A stretch of 23,255 nt of DNA, from positions 1-23,255 of the IMG/VR virus record IMGVR_UViG_3300025585_000174. One strand, given 5' to 3'. Position numbers and translations under genes: made by a program. Origin of the DNA: a virus. The notes beneath the pieces were generated by a model. The model saw only the letters and a program-made list of their open reading frames with translations, ran no database searches and had not been told where the DNA came from. How positions within the stretch are numbered: position 1 is the first letter of the stretch; every line of letters begins with the position of its first letter. Positions 14,874 through 22,220 of this stretch are shown here, piece after piece.

Positions 14874-15271
14874 AATTTAACAATATGTCGACATCGGAAC
14901 TTTGTTCAGATTGGATCGAATGCAAAGCAACAGAGAAGGCGGCGACCGACCACCGCCGAGAGATCGAGGACGAACTGACCCGGCGCTTGGAGATCGCCGA
15001 GACGCTAGACGGAACGCAGCGTCCTAATGTGGACGGCTACACCGTAAAGGTCACTGGACGGATCGACCGCAAGGTCGATGCAGACAAGGTGCAGGAACTG
15101 GCGGCGGAGCACGACCTGACGGATGAGCTTTCGCGGCTGTTCCGCTGGAAGCCCGAAATCAACATGAACATGTGGAAGTCGTATCCCGAAACGACGACCA
15201 GACTTCTTTCCCCGGCGATCACGGCCAAGCCTGGCAGGCCGTCTTACACAATCGAAACGAAGGAGCAATAA
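14870..15271 (+). CDS. Small conserved phage protein between Sak4-like and SSB-like genes
   Basis: 133 aa from GTG 14870, which overlaps the previous stop (GTGA) and has GGAGG 6 bases upstream. This start is preferred over the longer upstream frame, which would run through the Sak4-like gene. The N-terminal half is helical and charged (ELCSDWIECKATEKAATDHRREIEDELTRRL). The middle has a beta-hairpin (VDGYTVKVTGRIDRKVDADKV) and the end has RLLSPAITAKPGRPS. The pattern resembles a family of phage proteins (I think DUF7173, name uncertain) that sits beside Sak4-type recombinases. Function unknown; a recombination accessory role is inferred from position. Confidence 0.78.
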   Translation: MKFNNMSTSELCSDWIECKATEKAATDHRREIEDELTRRLEIAETLDGTQRPNVDGYTVKVTGRIDRKVDADKVQELAAEHDLTDELSRLFRWKPEINMNMWKSYPETTTRLLSPAITAKPGRPSYTIETKEQ

Positions 15272-15274
15272 AAA

Positions 15275-15748
15275 ATGGCACGACTTGATATGGCAATCGA
15301 CCTCAACGACCTCCCGGTTCGGGAGTCGTCCTACGACCCGGTGCCGCCGGGCTGGTATACCGCGACCATTCAGGAAGCAGACGCTCGTCCGACGAAGGAC
15401 GGCACAGGGCAATACATCAAGATCCGCTGGCGGATCGACGGCCCGGCGCATGAAGGTCGCATCGTGTTCGGCAACCTGAACGTGCGCAACAAGTCGGTTA
15501 AAGCCGAGGAAATCGGCCGCCAGCAGATGGGAGAGGTCCTGCGCGCAGTAGGGCTGCAGCGCCTTGAGGACACCGACCAGCTGGTGGGCGCGTCGCTCAT
15601 GATCAAGCTGGACATCCGTCCGGCGAATGACCAGTACGCCGCGCAGAACGAGATTCGCGGCTACAAGCCCAGCGAAAACGCCCCGCCGGTCGCGGCGGTT
15701 GCGCCAAGCGCGGCTAAAAAGTCGCCGCCGTGGGCTGCGAAGCGTTAA
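15275..15748 (+). CDS. DUF669 protein, phage SSB-like
   Basis: 157 aa. PPGWYTATIQEADARPTKDG, then QYIKIRWRIDGPAHEGRIVFGNLNVRNKS and GRQQMGEVLRAVGL is the DUF669 pattern. The family is predicted to be an OB-fold single-strand-binding partner of Sak4-type ATPases. The C-terminus is alanine/proline-rich and ends in KKSPPWAAKR; many DUF669 proteins end in PPWA, perhaps a protein-contact tip like that of SSB. AAGGAG precedes the ATG by 10 bases. It would coat single strands during phage recombination. Confidence 0.87.
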   Translation: MARLDMAIDLNDLPVRESSYDPVPPGWYTATIQEADARPTKDGTGQYIKIRWRIDGPAHEGRIVFGNLNVRNKSVKAEEIGRQQMGEVLRAVGLQRLEDTDQLVGASLMIKLDIRPANDQYAAQNEIRGYKPSENAPPVAAVAPSAAKKSPPWAAKR

Positions 15749-15754
15749 AACAGC

Positions 15755-15790
15755 AAGGAGGCGGGGCCGGAAACGGCCCCACAAAAGATG
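15755..15790 (+). promoter_or_regulatory. Shine-Dalgarno and start codon separated by a GAAA-capped hairpin
   Basis: AAGGAGG (15755-15761) is an ideal ribosome-binding site but lies 26 bases before ATG 15788. A perfect 7-bp hairpin GGGGCCG-GAAA-CGGCCCC (15763-15780) fills the gap. If it folds, the effective spacing drops to 8 bases. Phage T4 gene 38 is a known example of a hairpin bridging a distant Shine-Dalgarno. No T-run follows, so it is not an intrinsic terminator. Confidence 0.7.
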
Positions 15791-16879
15791 ATCCAGGAAG
15801 TAATAAATTACATTGATTCGCTTGATCTTGAAAACAAAATAAAAGCAATCAATGACATACGCGAAAAAATTCACGAAATATCGCCGTTCAAAAATGAACC
15901 GGTTGATTTCGTTAGATGGGTTAAATCAGATCAAGTATATGCCAACGACTACAACCCAAACAGCGTGGCACCCCCTGAAATGGAATTGCTGGCGCATTCA
16001 ATTCTTAGTGATGGATACACTCAGCCAATCGTCACGTATCCGACAGATCAAGGCCGCGAGGTTGTAGACGGTTTTCACCGTAACCGTGTTGGAAAAGAAA
16101 ACGGCGAAGTACGCGCTAGAGTTGGAGGGTATCTCCCGGTTGTTTCGATCAAGGAATCACAGTCAGACAAAAGCGATCGGATAGCGTCAACTATTCGGCA
16201 CAATCGGGCCAGAGGAAAACACAAAGTCGATGCGATGTCAGATATTGTGATTGAGCTTACTAGGCGCAACTGGTCTGACGAAAAGATTGCCAAAAACCTC
16301 GGCATGGACGCAGACGAAGTGCTAAGGCTTCGGCAAATAACAGGATTGGCGGACGCATTCAAAAATCAAGATTTTTCCGAAGCCTGGGAAGTTGATCGTG
16401 ATGACTCAATTGCTGGAGAAATTATCAGCGACATAATTGCTGGATTTGAGCAAGACGACAAGGGGCGGATATTCCACACCTGGGAGCGCTGGGAATGCTA
16501 CAAAGCCGGTTTTTACGCCGAGCGCCTAACTGAAATGACGCAAGAAGAAGGCGAAGAAAAATACCAAGCGTTTTTGTCTGATCTAGACGCATTTGGCGCA
16601 GCCTTGCATGACGTGATTACAAAGTGGAAGTATTCGTGCGAGCACTATTTAACAAATGATCGCATGAACCGGATTGCATGGCTTGGTCAAGCATCGGTCT
16701 GTTATGCGCTGGGAATCCCGTCAATGTGTCGCGGCGGATACCATCGGCTTTCCGATGAACAAAAAAACACGGCAGACAATCTTGCGCTGGAATATCTGAA
16801 CAAATGGCTGTTTGCGAACGGAAGGGATCTAGTTGACTACGATTCCGCTGGTGGCAGGACAAAGGCGGAGTTGTATTAA
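15788..16879 (+). CDS. IbrB-like ParB-domain protein fused to a C-terminal phage domain
   Basis: 363 aa. The N-terminal ParB-like domain (about 40-145) shows YNPNSVAPPEM, SILSDGYTQPIVTY, VVDGFHRNRVG (92-102) and TIRHNRARGKH (135-145), the last typical of IbrB. A helix-turn-helix follows (NWSDEKIAKNLGMDADEVLRL, 161-181). Residues from about 228 to the end (HTWERWECYKAGFY, YSCEHYLTNDRMNRIAWLGQA, LALEYLNKWL) form an extra domain that, as I recall, occurs as a separate protein in other phages. In E. coli, IbrA and IbrB together raise expression of prophage eib genes; the mechanism is unknown. The gene is AT-richer than its upstream neighbours (about 43% GC by count in 16381-16440). Its stop overlaps the ibrA-like ATG by one base. 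Confidence 0.85.
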   Translation: MIQEVINYIDSLDLENKIKAINDIREKIHEISPFKNEPVDFVRWVKSDQVYANDYNPNSVAPPEMELLAHSILSDGYTQPIVTYPTDQGREVVDGFHRNRVGKENGEVRARVGGYLPVVSIKESQSDKSDRIASTIRHNRARGKHKVDAMSDIVIELTRRNWSDEKIAKNLGMDADEVLRLRQITGLADAFKNQDFSEAWEVDRDDSIAGEIISDIIAGFEQDDKGRIFHTWERWECYKAGFYAERLTEMTQEEGEEKYQAFLSDLDAFGAALHDVITKWKYSCEHYLTNDRMNRIAWLGQASVCYALGIPSMCRGGYHRLSDEQKNTADNLALEYLNKWLFANGRDLVDYDSAGGRTKAELY

Positions 16880-18093
16880 TGGCTTCTGTAAAAAAACGAA
16901 TTGGCGTTGACGTTTTGACCGCTGCGCGCCAAAGGATTAGTTACACGTTCGATCACTTTGAGGCTGTTTACGTTTCCTTTAGTGCCGGGAAGGATTCCAG
17001 CGTGATGCTTCATCTAGTCATGGATGAAGCAATCAAGCGTGGCAAAAAAGTTGGCGTTCTATTGATTGATTTAGAAGCTCAATACAACCTGACGATCAAG
17101 CACGCGGAAGAAATGTTTGAGCTGTACCGCGATCACATAGATCCATATTGGGTGTGCCTGCCGATAAAACTGAGGAACGCCGTAAGCAATTACGAGCCGG
17201 TTTGGTGTGCCTGGGACCCCGAAAAGCGATCAGATTGGGTTAGGGAAATTCCAAAGCTGGATCATGTAATCAGCGACCCAGAATACTTCGATTTTTTTCA
17301 GCCGATGATGGAGTTTGAGGAATTCATAGGGCTTTTTGCCGACTGGTACGGCAAAGGCCGAGAAACTGCGGCGTTTATCGGCATTCGCGCAGACGAGAGC
17401 CTTAATCGGTTTCGCACCGTCGCCGTATGGGAAAAGGAGACGCACGTTAACAAGCGGTGGACAACGAAAGTTGCCGAATCAGTGTACAACGTCTATCCAA
17501 TATATGACTGGCATGTGACTGACATATGGAAATACCACGCCGCATTTTCTGATAAGCCACACAATCAGGTATATGACCGGATGCAGCTTGCTGGGGTTTC
17601 ACTGCATCAGATGCGTCTTTGCCAGCCATACGGAGACGATCAGCGGCGAGGCCTTTGGCTGTATCACCTTATAGAACCGGAAACATGGGGCCGCGTTGTG
17701 GCAAGGGTAAACGGAGCAAACTCTGGCGCGCTCTATATTGAGGAAACAGGCAATGTTACTGGGTATAACCGCGTAACGTTGCCCCCAGGTCATACGTGGA
17801 GATCATTTTGCCAACTTCTTTTGTCAACAATGCCAAAGGTGACGCGAGACCATTACGTTGAAAGGTTTAACGATTGGATTCTAGGATGGCACAAGCGTGG
17901 CTATAGAAACGGCTTTCCAGATTACGCTCCGCGCGAACTTGAAAAAAAGTATTGGGCACCATCTTGGCGCCGCATGTGCAAAGTATTGCTTAGAAATGAC
18001 TGGTGGTGCAAAGGATTGGGTTTGACGCAACCAAAATCAAAAGCATACGAAAAGTATATTGAAATAAAAAAGCAAAGGCAAAAAAATGGCTAA
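16879..18093 (+). CDS. IbrA-like PP-loop ATPase / PAPS-reductase family (DUF3440)
   Basis: 404 aa. The PP-loop SFSAGKDSSVMLHL (33-46) is the ATP-pyrophosphatase signature of PAPS reductases and related sulfur or base-modifying enzymes. LLIDLEAQYNLTI (61-73), GIRADESLNRFR (168-179) and the long C-terminal part (GYRNGFPDYAPRELE, SWRRMCKVLLRNDWW) identify the DUF3440/IbrA group. PP-loop enzymes activate a substrate by adenylation; the IbrA substrate is not known. The gene starts in the stop of the ParB fusion and its end overlaps the Cas4-like gene by 8 bases. GC is low (40% in 17281-17340). A DndC-like role in sulfur chemistry is conceivable, but no other phosphorothioation gene is present. Confidence 0.9.
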   Translation: MASVKKRIGVDVLTAARQRISYTFDHFEAVYVSFSAGKDSSVMLHLVMDEAIKRGKKVGVLLIDLEAQYNLTIKHAEEMFELYRDHIDPYWVCLPIKLRNAVSNYEPVWCAWDPEKRSDWVREIPKLDHVISDPEYFDFFQPMMEFEEFIGLFADWYGKGRETAAFIGIRADESLNRFRTVAVWEKETHVNKRWTTKVAESVYNVYPIYDWHVTDIWKYHAAFSDKPHNQVYDRMQLAGVSLHQMRLCQPYGDDQRRGLWLYHLIEPETWGRVVARVNGANSGALYIEETGNVTGYNRVTLPPGHTWRSFCQLLLSTMPKVTRDHYVERFNDWILGWHKRGYRNGFPDYAPRELEKKYWAPSWRRMCKVLLRNDWWCKGLGLTQPKSKAYEKYIEIKKQRQKNG

Positions 18094-19096
18094 GATCCTC
18101 CCACCACTACACACCATCGAAAGCATGATCGACCAGGTCATGGTCGAAAACTCTGACAACACCCCCCGCTCGCACCTTGGCTGCAGCCAGATCGGCCACG
18201 CCTGCGAGCGCTGGTTGTGGCTGTCGTTCCGCTGGGCAGTACGGCCGAGCTTTTCGGGTCGCACGCTTAGGATCTTTCGGCGCGGGAATCGTGAGGAACG
18301 CATCATCGCGAGTGATCTCGAACATATCGGTATTGATATAAGACACACCGGCGCATCACAGAAGCGCATCTCTTTCGGCCCGCACGTAGGCGGGTCCGTT
18401 GACGGCATCATCGAGCGCGGTGTGCCTGGGGCTGAGGGCAAGCGGCATATCGCTGAGTTCAAAACCACCAACGCCAAGAATTTCTCGAAGCTGGAAAAAG
18501 AGGGCGTGCAGAAGGCGCAGCCGATGCACTACGCCCAGATGCAGTTGTACATGCTTGGCACCGGCATCGACCGAGCGCTATACGTGGCTGTATGCAAAGA
18601 CGACGACCGCTACTACACCGAGCGCGTGTCGCTTGATAAAGCGGCTGCCGAAGCCCTGCGTGATAAAGCCCTGCGCATTGTTGCGTCCGAGACGATGCCT
18701 GCGCCCATCAGCACCGACCCCAGCTGGTATCAGTGCAGGTTCTGCGACGCGCACGAATTCTGCCACACGACCAAGCTTACCAAGGAAGTGAACTGCCGCA
18801 CCTGCGCGCATAGTGCCGTCCAAGAGCAATGGCACTGCAACAGGTGGGAGGACGACATCCCTGTCGGTCACCAGCGCAAAGGCTGCGACAGCCACGTACT
18901 GCACCCCGACTTGGTGCCGTGGCCGTTTCGCCAAAGCGACGACGAGTTCGATGCGCTATACGTCATTGCCGGAGTTCCGGTGATGAACGGCCCGAACGGC
19001 TACGCGTCAACGGAGCTGATAGCGAATGCGCCTGCATGCGCGGTGGGGTTGGGGCAGGCGTTCCGGGAGGAGATGGGCGGGAGGGTTGTAGGATGA
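18086..19096 (+). CDS. Cas4-like PD-(D/E)XK Fe-S nuclease with extra zinc-type cysteines
   Basis: 336 aa. Nuclease residues: GGSVDGIIE (Asp106), AEFKTTN (Glu124, Lys126) and YAQMQLYM (Gln151). Cys40 plus Cys217, Cys220 and Cys226 (CRFCDAHEFC) have the spacing of a Cas4/AddB Fe-S cluster. A second set (Cys237, Cys240, Cys251, Cys267) looks like a zinc site seen at the end of related phage proteins. It is probably an exonuclease that makes single-strand ends for the Sak4/DUF669 system. Composition returns to GC-rich (58-63% in sampled lines), unlike the genes on both sides. The ATG overlaps the ibrA-like end and the ribosome-binding site is weak, so translation may be coupled. Confidence 0.9.
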   Translation: MAKILPPLHTIESMIDQVMVENSDNTPRSHLGCSQIGHACERWLWLSFRWAVRPSFSGRTLRIFRRGNREERIIASDLEHIGIDIRHTGASQKRISFGPHVGGSVDGIIERGVPGAEGKRHIAEFKTTNAKNFSKLEKEGVQKAQPMHYAQMQLYMLGTGIDRALYVAVCKDDDRYYTERVSLDKAAAEALRDKALRIVASETMPAPISTDPSWYQCRFCDAHEFCHTTKLTKEVNCRTCAHSAVQEQWHCNRWEDDIPVGHQRKGCDSHVLHPDLVPWPFRQSDDEFDALYVIAGVPVMNGPNGYASTELIANAPACAVGLGQAFREEMGGRVVG

Positions 19097-19713
19097 ACAC
19101 TTCGCACGATTTTGTTGTGGTCTCGCAACATCCAGACCTTCTGAAATACATTGACATGCTGCAAAAAAAGAACGCAGAAGCGCTCAGTTTTTACCCAATG
19201 TCTGTATTTGAAAGAGAAGCCCAAAAAGGTCGTTTATTTCTTGGTCTGTTGAACAACCAGCCGTGCGGTTACTTGTACGCAGGAGCACAAAATCACAGAG
19301 ATGTTAAGTTGCATCAAGTTTGCATTCAATATGACGCACGGCGCCGATTATACGGAGCGATGATTGCCGCAGTTATGGAGGAATACGCTATAGAGGGGAA
19401 AGCCACAACCATCACTCTGCGTTGTGGATTTGACTTAGACGCAAACCATTTTTGGTCTGCTCTAGGATATGTCTGCATCGCACACCAGACAGGCGGAGTC
19501 AGACGCATGCGAACAATCAACGTTTGGCGAAAATGGTTGCGGCCAGAATTATTTGAGACGCTTGCGATAGAACCTGCAATCGGAAAAACAGACGCATCTT
19601 TATGGCGTAAGCACAAACAAACAGGAATCGTTTCACAGTTTGTGCGCGGAAAAAAAATGGATCAATACAGAGCAACGCTTGTGTCATCTGAAAACCCTAC
19701 GGATTTGAAGTGA
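19093..19713 (+). CDS. GNAT-family acyltransferase, possibly modification-linked
   Basis: 206 aa from ATG 19093, in an ATGA overlap with the nuclease stop; a longer upstream frame is only the nuclease read out of frame. The acyl-CoA loop is VCIQYDARRRLYGAM (76-90). The C-terminal part has LDANHFWSALGYVCIA (115-130) and GGVRRMRTINVWRKWL (134-149). That ending (N-F-x-x-x-G-Y/F and then R..NVW) resembles a group of phage GNATs rather than ribosomal or drug acetyltransferases. The Mu Mom DNA-modification enzyme also has a GNAT-type fold, but a direct relation is only a guess. Low GC (38-47% in sampled lines) matches the IbrB/IbrA genes. The substrate could be DNA, a nucleotide or a protein. Confidence 0.82.
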   Translation: MNTSHDFVVVSQHPDLLKYIDMLQKKNAEALSFYPMSVFEREAQKGRLFLGLLNNQPCGYLYAGAQNHRDVKLHQVCIQYDARRRLYGAMIAAVMEEYAIEGKATTITLRCGFDLDANHFWSALGYVCIAHQTGGVRRMRTINVWRKWLRPELFETLAIEPAIGKTDASLWRKHKQTGIVSQFVRGKKMDQYRATLVSSENPTDLK

Positions 19714-21311
19714 TGCTGAGACCCTACCAACACAAAGCCATTACCCAGCTATACGCTTGGTTCGAGCGCAATCCAACCGGCAACCCGTGTTTGGTCCTCC
19801 CAACGGGGTCTGGCAAAAGTCACATCATCGCGCACCTCTGCCACGACATGCTGACCACTTGGCCCGAGACGCGGGTGCTGATGTTGACGCACCAGAAAGA
19901 GCTGATTGAACAGAACGCCGAGAAACTACTCGGCGTCTGGCCGGACGCGCCGCTCGGCATCTATTCGGCCAGCGTTGGGCGCAAGGATCTGGATCAGATT
20001 ACCTTCGCTGGCATCCAGTCGGTGAGGCGCCAGGCCAAGACGATCGGTCACGTCGATATCGTCATGATTGACGAATGCCACCTCGTCAGCCACCACGATA
20101 CCGGAAGCTACCGAAAGCTCCTTGCCGAGTTGAAGGAGATCAATCCGGCCCTGCGCGTTGTAGGTCTTACGGCAACTCCTTACCGCCTCGGCTACGGGTC
20201 GATCACTGACGAACCGGCGATCTTTTCCGACTTGATCGAGCCTACCAGCGTGTTGGATCTGGTGCAGGCTCAGTACCTGTCACCGCTGCGCTCTAAGATG
20301 ACGGACCACAGGTACGAGCTGGACGGGCTACACAAACGCGGTGGCGACTACATCGAGAAAGAGCTGGCCGAGCGCATAAATACGGACGGCCAGAATGTCG
20401 AGGTGGTGGATGAAATCATCAACCGTGGCCGCGACAGGCGCAGCTGGTTAATCTTCTGCTCAGGCGTCGATCACTCCTACGCTGTAGCCTCGCGGCTACG
20501 TGATCGCGGTATCAGCGCAGAGACAATCACCGGCGAGACGCCTAAGGCAACTCGCGAGTCATTACTAAGTGACTTCCGAGCAGGACGCCTGCGCGCTCTG
20601 ACGAATGCGAATTGTTTAACGACTGGTGTCGACGTGCCCGGCATCGACCTGATCGCACTGCTGCGCCCCACCGCCTCGCCCGGTTTGTACGTGCAGATGG
20701 TTGGTCGCGGCATGCGCATGGCTGAAGGCAAGTCCGACTGCTTGGTGCTCGACTTCGCTGGTGCCGTGAAAGCCCACGGCCCGATAACCGACGTGCGCCC
20801 GCCGGGCAAGGCTGGTCAAGGCGAAGCGCCGCTGAAGGCCTGCCCGGAATGCAACGAGCTGATTCACTTGTCGGTAATGCACTGCATTGCCTGCGGGTAC
20901 GAATTCCCGCCACCACCAAAGCCAAAGCCGAAACTGCACGACGACGACATCATGCGCATCGCGCCGTTTCAGATGCGCGTCACCGACTGGCGCTGGGACA
21001 AGCATATATCGCGCACCAGCGGTATTGAGATGCTGCGCATCAGCTACTATTCCGGGCTGACTAATTACCCGGTGCGTGAGTACATGCCCGTTCGGCATGA
21101 GGGATATGCCGGACGCAAAGCGGTCGAGACAGTCGCTATACTGGCTCGCTCGGCAGGCGCTGACGTGTTCGAGATCGACGACCTGACCGAACTGGCGCAG
21201 GTGCTGTCGCGCTCGACACCGCCGGCAATTGTCGAGTACAAGCGGGATGGAAAGTTTCACCGAGTAGTAAGGCGAATATGGAACGTTACACCGAACTGGA
21301 ACGCGGCGTGA
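19713..21311 (+). CDS. SF2 DEAD/DEAH-type helicase with zinc motif
   Basis: 532 aa from ATG 19713, whose A is the last base of the preceding TGA; a GTG one codon upstream is possible. Motifs (numbered from the GTG): LRPYQHKAI Q-like start, Walker A PTGSGKS (31-37), DECH (121-124), TATP (154-157), and NCLTTGVDVPGID and QMVGRGMRM in the second RecA domain. A CxxC...CxxC zinc element (CPECNELIHLSVMHCIACGY) follows. The C-terminal 110 or so residues form a separate domain. This SSL2/RecQ-like layout is common in phages next to VRR-NUC nucleases, as here. It probably remodels DNA at replication or recombination forks. Confidence 0.92.
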   Translation: MLRPYQHKAITQLYAWFERNPTGNPCLVLPTGSGKSHIIAHLCHDMLTTWPETRVLMLTHQKELIEQNAEKLLGVWPDAPLGIYSASVGRKDLDQITFAGIQSVRRQAKTIGHVDIVMIDECHLVSHHDTGSYRKLLAELKEINPALRVVGLTATPYRLGYGSITDEPAIFSDLIEPTSVLDLVQAQYLSPLRSKMTDHRYELDGLHKRGGDYIEKELAERINTDGQNVEVVDEIINRGRDRRSWLIFCSGVDHSYAVASRLRDRGISAETITGETPKATRESLLSDFRAGRLRALTNANCLTTGVDVPGIDLIALLRPTASPGLYVQMVGRGMRMAEGKSDCLVLDFAGAVKAHGPITDVRPPGKAGQGEAPLKACPECNELIHLSVMHCIACGYEFPPPPKPKPKLHDDDIMRIAPFQMRVTDWRWDKHISRTSGIEMLRISYYSGLTNYPVREYMPVRHEGYAGRKAVETVAILARSAGADVFEIDDLTELAQVLSRSTPPAIVEYKRDGKFHRVVRRIWNVTPNWNAA

Positions 21312-21586
21312 TCAACTGGGCGATTGACCGGGAAATCATCCCGAATAGCACCCCGATGGCGCAGGGCATTAAAACCCTGGAGGAAGTGACGGAGCTTCTT
21401 TCAGCAACGCAGCGTGGCTTCCGAGGCGAAATGCAGGATGCATACGGCGATATTCTCGTTACCCTAATCGTTGGCTCCCGCCTGGCTGGTTTTGAGCTGC
21501 TGGATTGTCTCGAACACGCCTACAACGTCATCAAGGACCGAAAAGGAACGCTGCGGTCGGATGGAGTGTTTGTCAAAGATGCCTAG
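21278..21586 (+). CDS. MazG-like nucleotide pyrophosphohydrolase
   Basis: 102 aa. The all-alpha NTP-pyrophosphatase signature is present: LEEVTELL (Glu35, Glu36, Glu39), then GEMQDAYGDILVTLI (Glu51, Asp54, Asp58), the metal-binding set of MazG-type enzymes. These hydrolyse NTPs or dNTPs to monophosphates. In phages they may clear unwanted nucleotides or alter host alarmone levels. The start overlaps the helicase end by 34 bases with AAGGCG before the ATG. The length is that of a single-domain MazG. Confidence 0.86.
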   Translation: MERYTELERGVINWAIDREIIPNSTPMAQGIKTLEEVTELLSATQRGFRGEMQDAYGDILVTLIVGSRLAGFELLDCLEHAYNVIKDRKGTLRSDGVFVKDA

Positions 21587-21767
21587 GCCAACCGAACCCG
21601 ATATCGTCCTGTCTTGGCGAGACCATCCAAAGCCTCCGCGATGCTGCCATACTTGCGATAACTATTCGGAGGATGGTATATGCATCGAATTCGACGCCGA
21701 GCCGCCGGAGCTGTTCGCGCGGCAACCAGGCGCGTGTCCGGCGTGGGTGATGGCGCCCCCGTTCTGA
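21579..21767 (+). CDS. Small cysteine-rich zinc-ribbon-like phage protein
   Basis: 62 aa from ATG 21579, which overlaps the MazG-like end by 8 bases. CCHTCDNYSEDGICIEF, then FARQPGACPAW and a final PPF give a CxxC ... C ... C pattern seen in short phage proteins that end in W....(I/P)PF. It probably binds zinc. A longer in-frame upstream extension is only MazG read in another frame. Function unknown. Confidence 0.72.
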   Translation: MPRPTEPDIVLSWRDHPKPPRCCHTCDNYSEDGICIEFDAEPPELFARQPGACPAWVMAPPF

Positions 21768-22123
21768 GTGAGCATTATGAGCAGGCGACATTCGTCGCCT
21801 GGTTCCGGCAAACGTACCCCTCCGTCCGCATCTTCGCCATACCCAATGGCGGTTCTCGCTCCCGCACGCAAGGCGCCAAGCTTAAGCTAGAAGGCGTCAG
21901 CCCAGGCGTGCCGGATCTTTTCATACCAGCATGGATGCTGTGGATCGAGATGAAGCGATCCGTCGGCGGGCGGCTATCCGCAGAGCAGAAAGACTGGATC
22001 GACTACTTGCAAAGCGTGGGACATTGCGCGATAGTGTGCGCAGGGTGCGGTGACGCACAGGAAAAGGTGAGAAGGTTTGAAAAAGGATCGATATCTAACG
22101 GTTCGCCTGCCGCCAGCGGTTGA
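21680..22123 (+). CDS. VRR-NUC domain nuclease
   Basis: 147 aa if started at ATG 21680, where GGAGGA lies 7 bases upstream. The core begins near residue 30 (SEHYEQATFVAWFRQTYP), then PNGGSRS, GVPDLFIP (Asp79), WIEMKR (Glu90, Lys92) and LSAEQKDW (Gln103), the VRR-NUC (PD-(D/E)XK) active-site set. VRR-NUC enzymes act on branched or flapped DNA and in phages often neighbour an SF2 helicase, as here. Residues 1-28 are basic (MHRIRRRAAGAVRAATRRV) and are encoded entirely inside the previous gene. A GTG at 21743 would give the usual short form. The true start is uncertain. Confidence 0.88.
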   Translation: MHRIRRRAAGAVRAATRRVSGVGDGAPVLSEHYEQATFVAWFRQTYPSVRIFAIPNGGSRSRTQGAKLKLEGVSPGVPDLFIPAWMLWIEMKRSVGGRLSAEQKDWIDYLQSVGHCAIVCAGCGDAQEKVRRFEKGSISNGSPAASG

Positions 22124-22220
22124 GGCCGAGCTGCGCAAAGTCGCAGAGGCGCAGACCCGCACGCTGGCCGGGCAAATTTTGTTTTACGTCCAGGAGGGAT
22201 TGAAGCGTGACAAGGAATGA
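22077..22220 (+). CDS. Ribbon-helix-helix (Arc-like) DNA-binding protein
   Basis: 47 aa from TTG 22077. KKDRYLTVRLPPAVEAELRK is a beta-strand (YLTVRLP) followed by helix 1, and TRTLAGQILFYVQEGLKR is the loop and helix 2 of a ribbon-helix-helix fold (Arc/CopG type). AAGGTGA lies 6 bases before the TTG, and the frame is blocked by a stop just upstream, so no longer start exists. It overlaps the VRR-NUC end by 47 bases. RHH proteins bind operator DNA as dimers and often tandemly; the target here is unknown. Confidence 0.75.
   Translation: MKKDRYLTVRLPPAVEAELRKVAEAQTRTLAGQILFYVQEGLKRDKE

Noticed and set aside
15763-15780. Rho-independent terminator after the SSB-like gene
   Set aside because: The hairpin is strong but is followed by ACAAAAG rather than a T-run, and it lies between a Shine-Dalgarno and a start codon.
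15005-15874. 289-codon minus-strand open frame across the SSB-like gene
   Set aside because: It crosses three well-supported plus-strand genes with ribosome-binding sites and has an arginine/valine/leucine-rich shadow-type composition.
16879-18093. DndC of a phosphorothioation system
   Set aside because: The PP-loop is shared, but the length and C-terminal half match DUF3440/IbrA, and no DndA, DndB, DndD or Ssp partner is present.
20616-21260. 214-codon minus-strand frame in the helicase region
   Set aside because: Shadow of the SF2 helicase, whose motifs are all intact on the plus strand.
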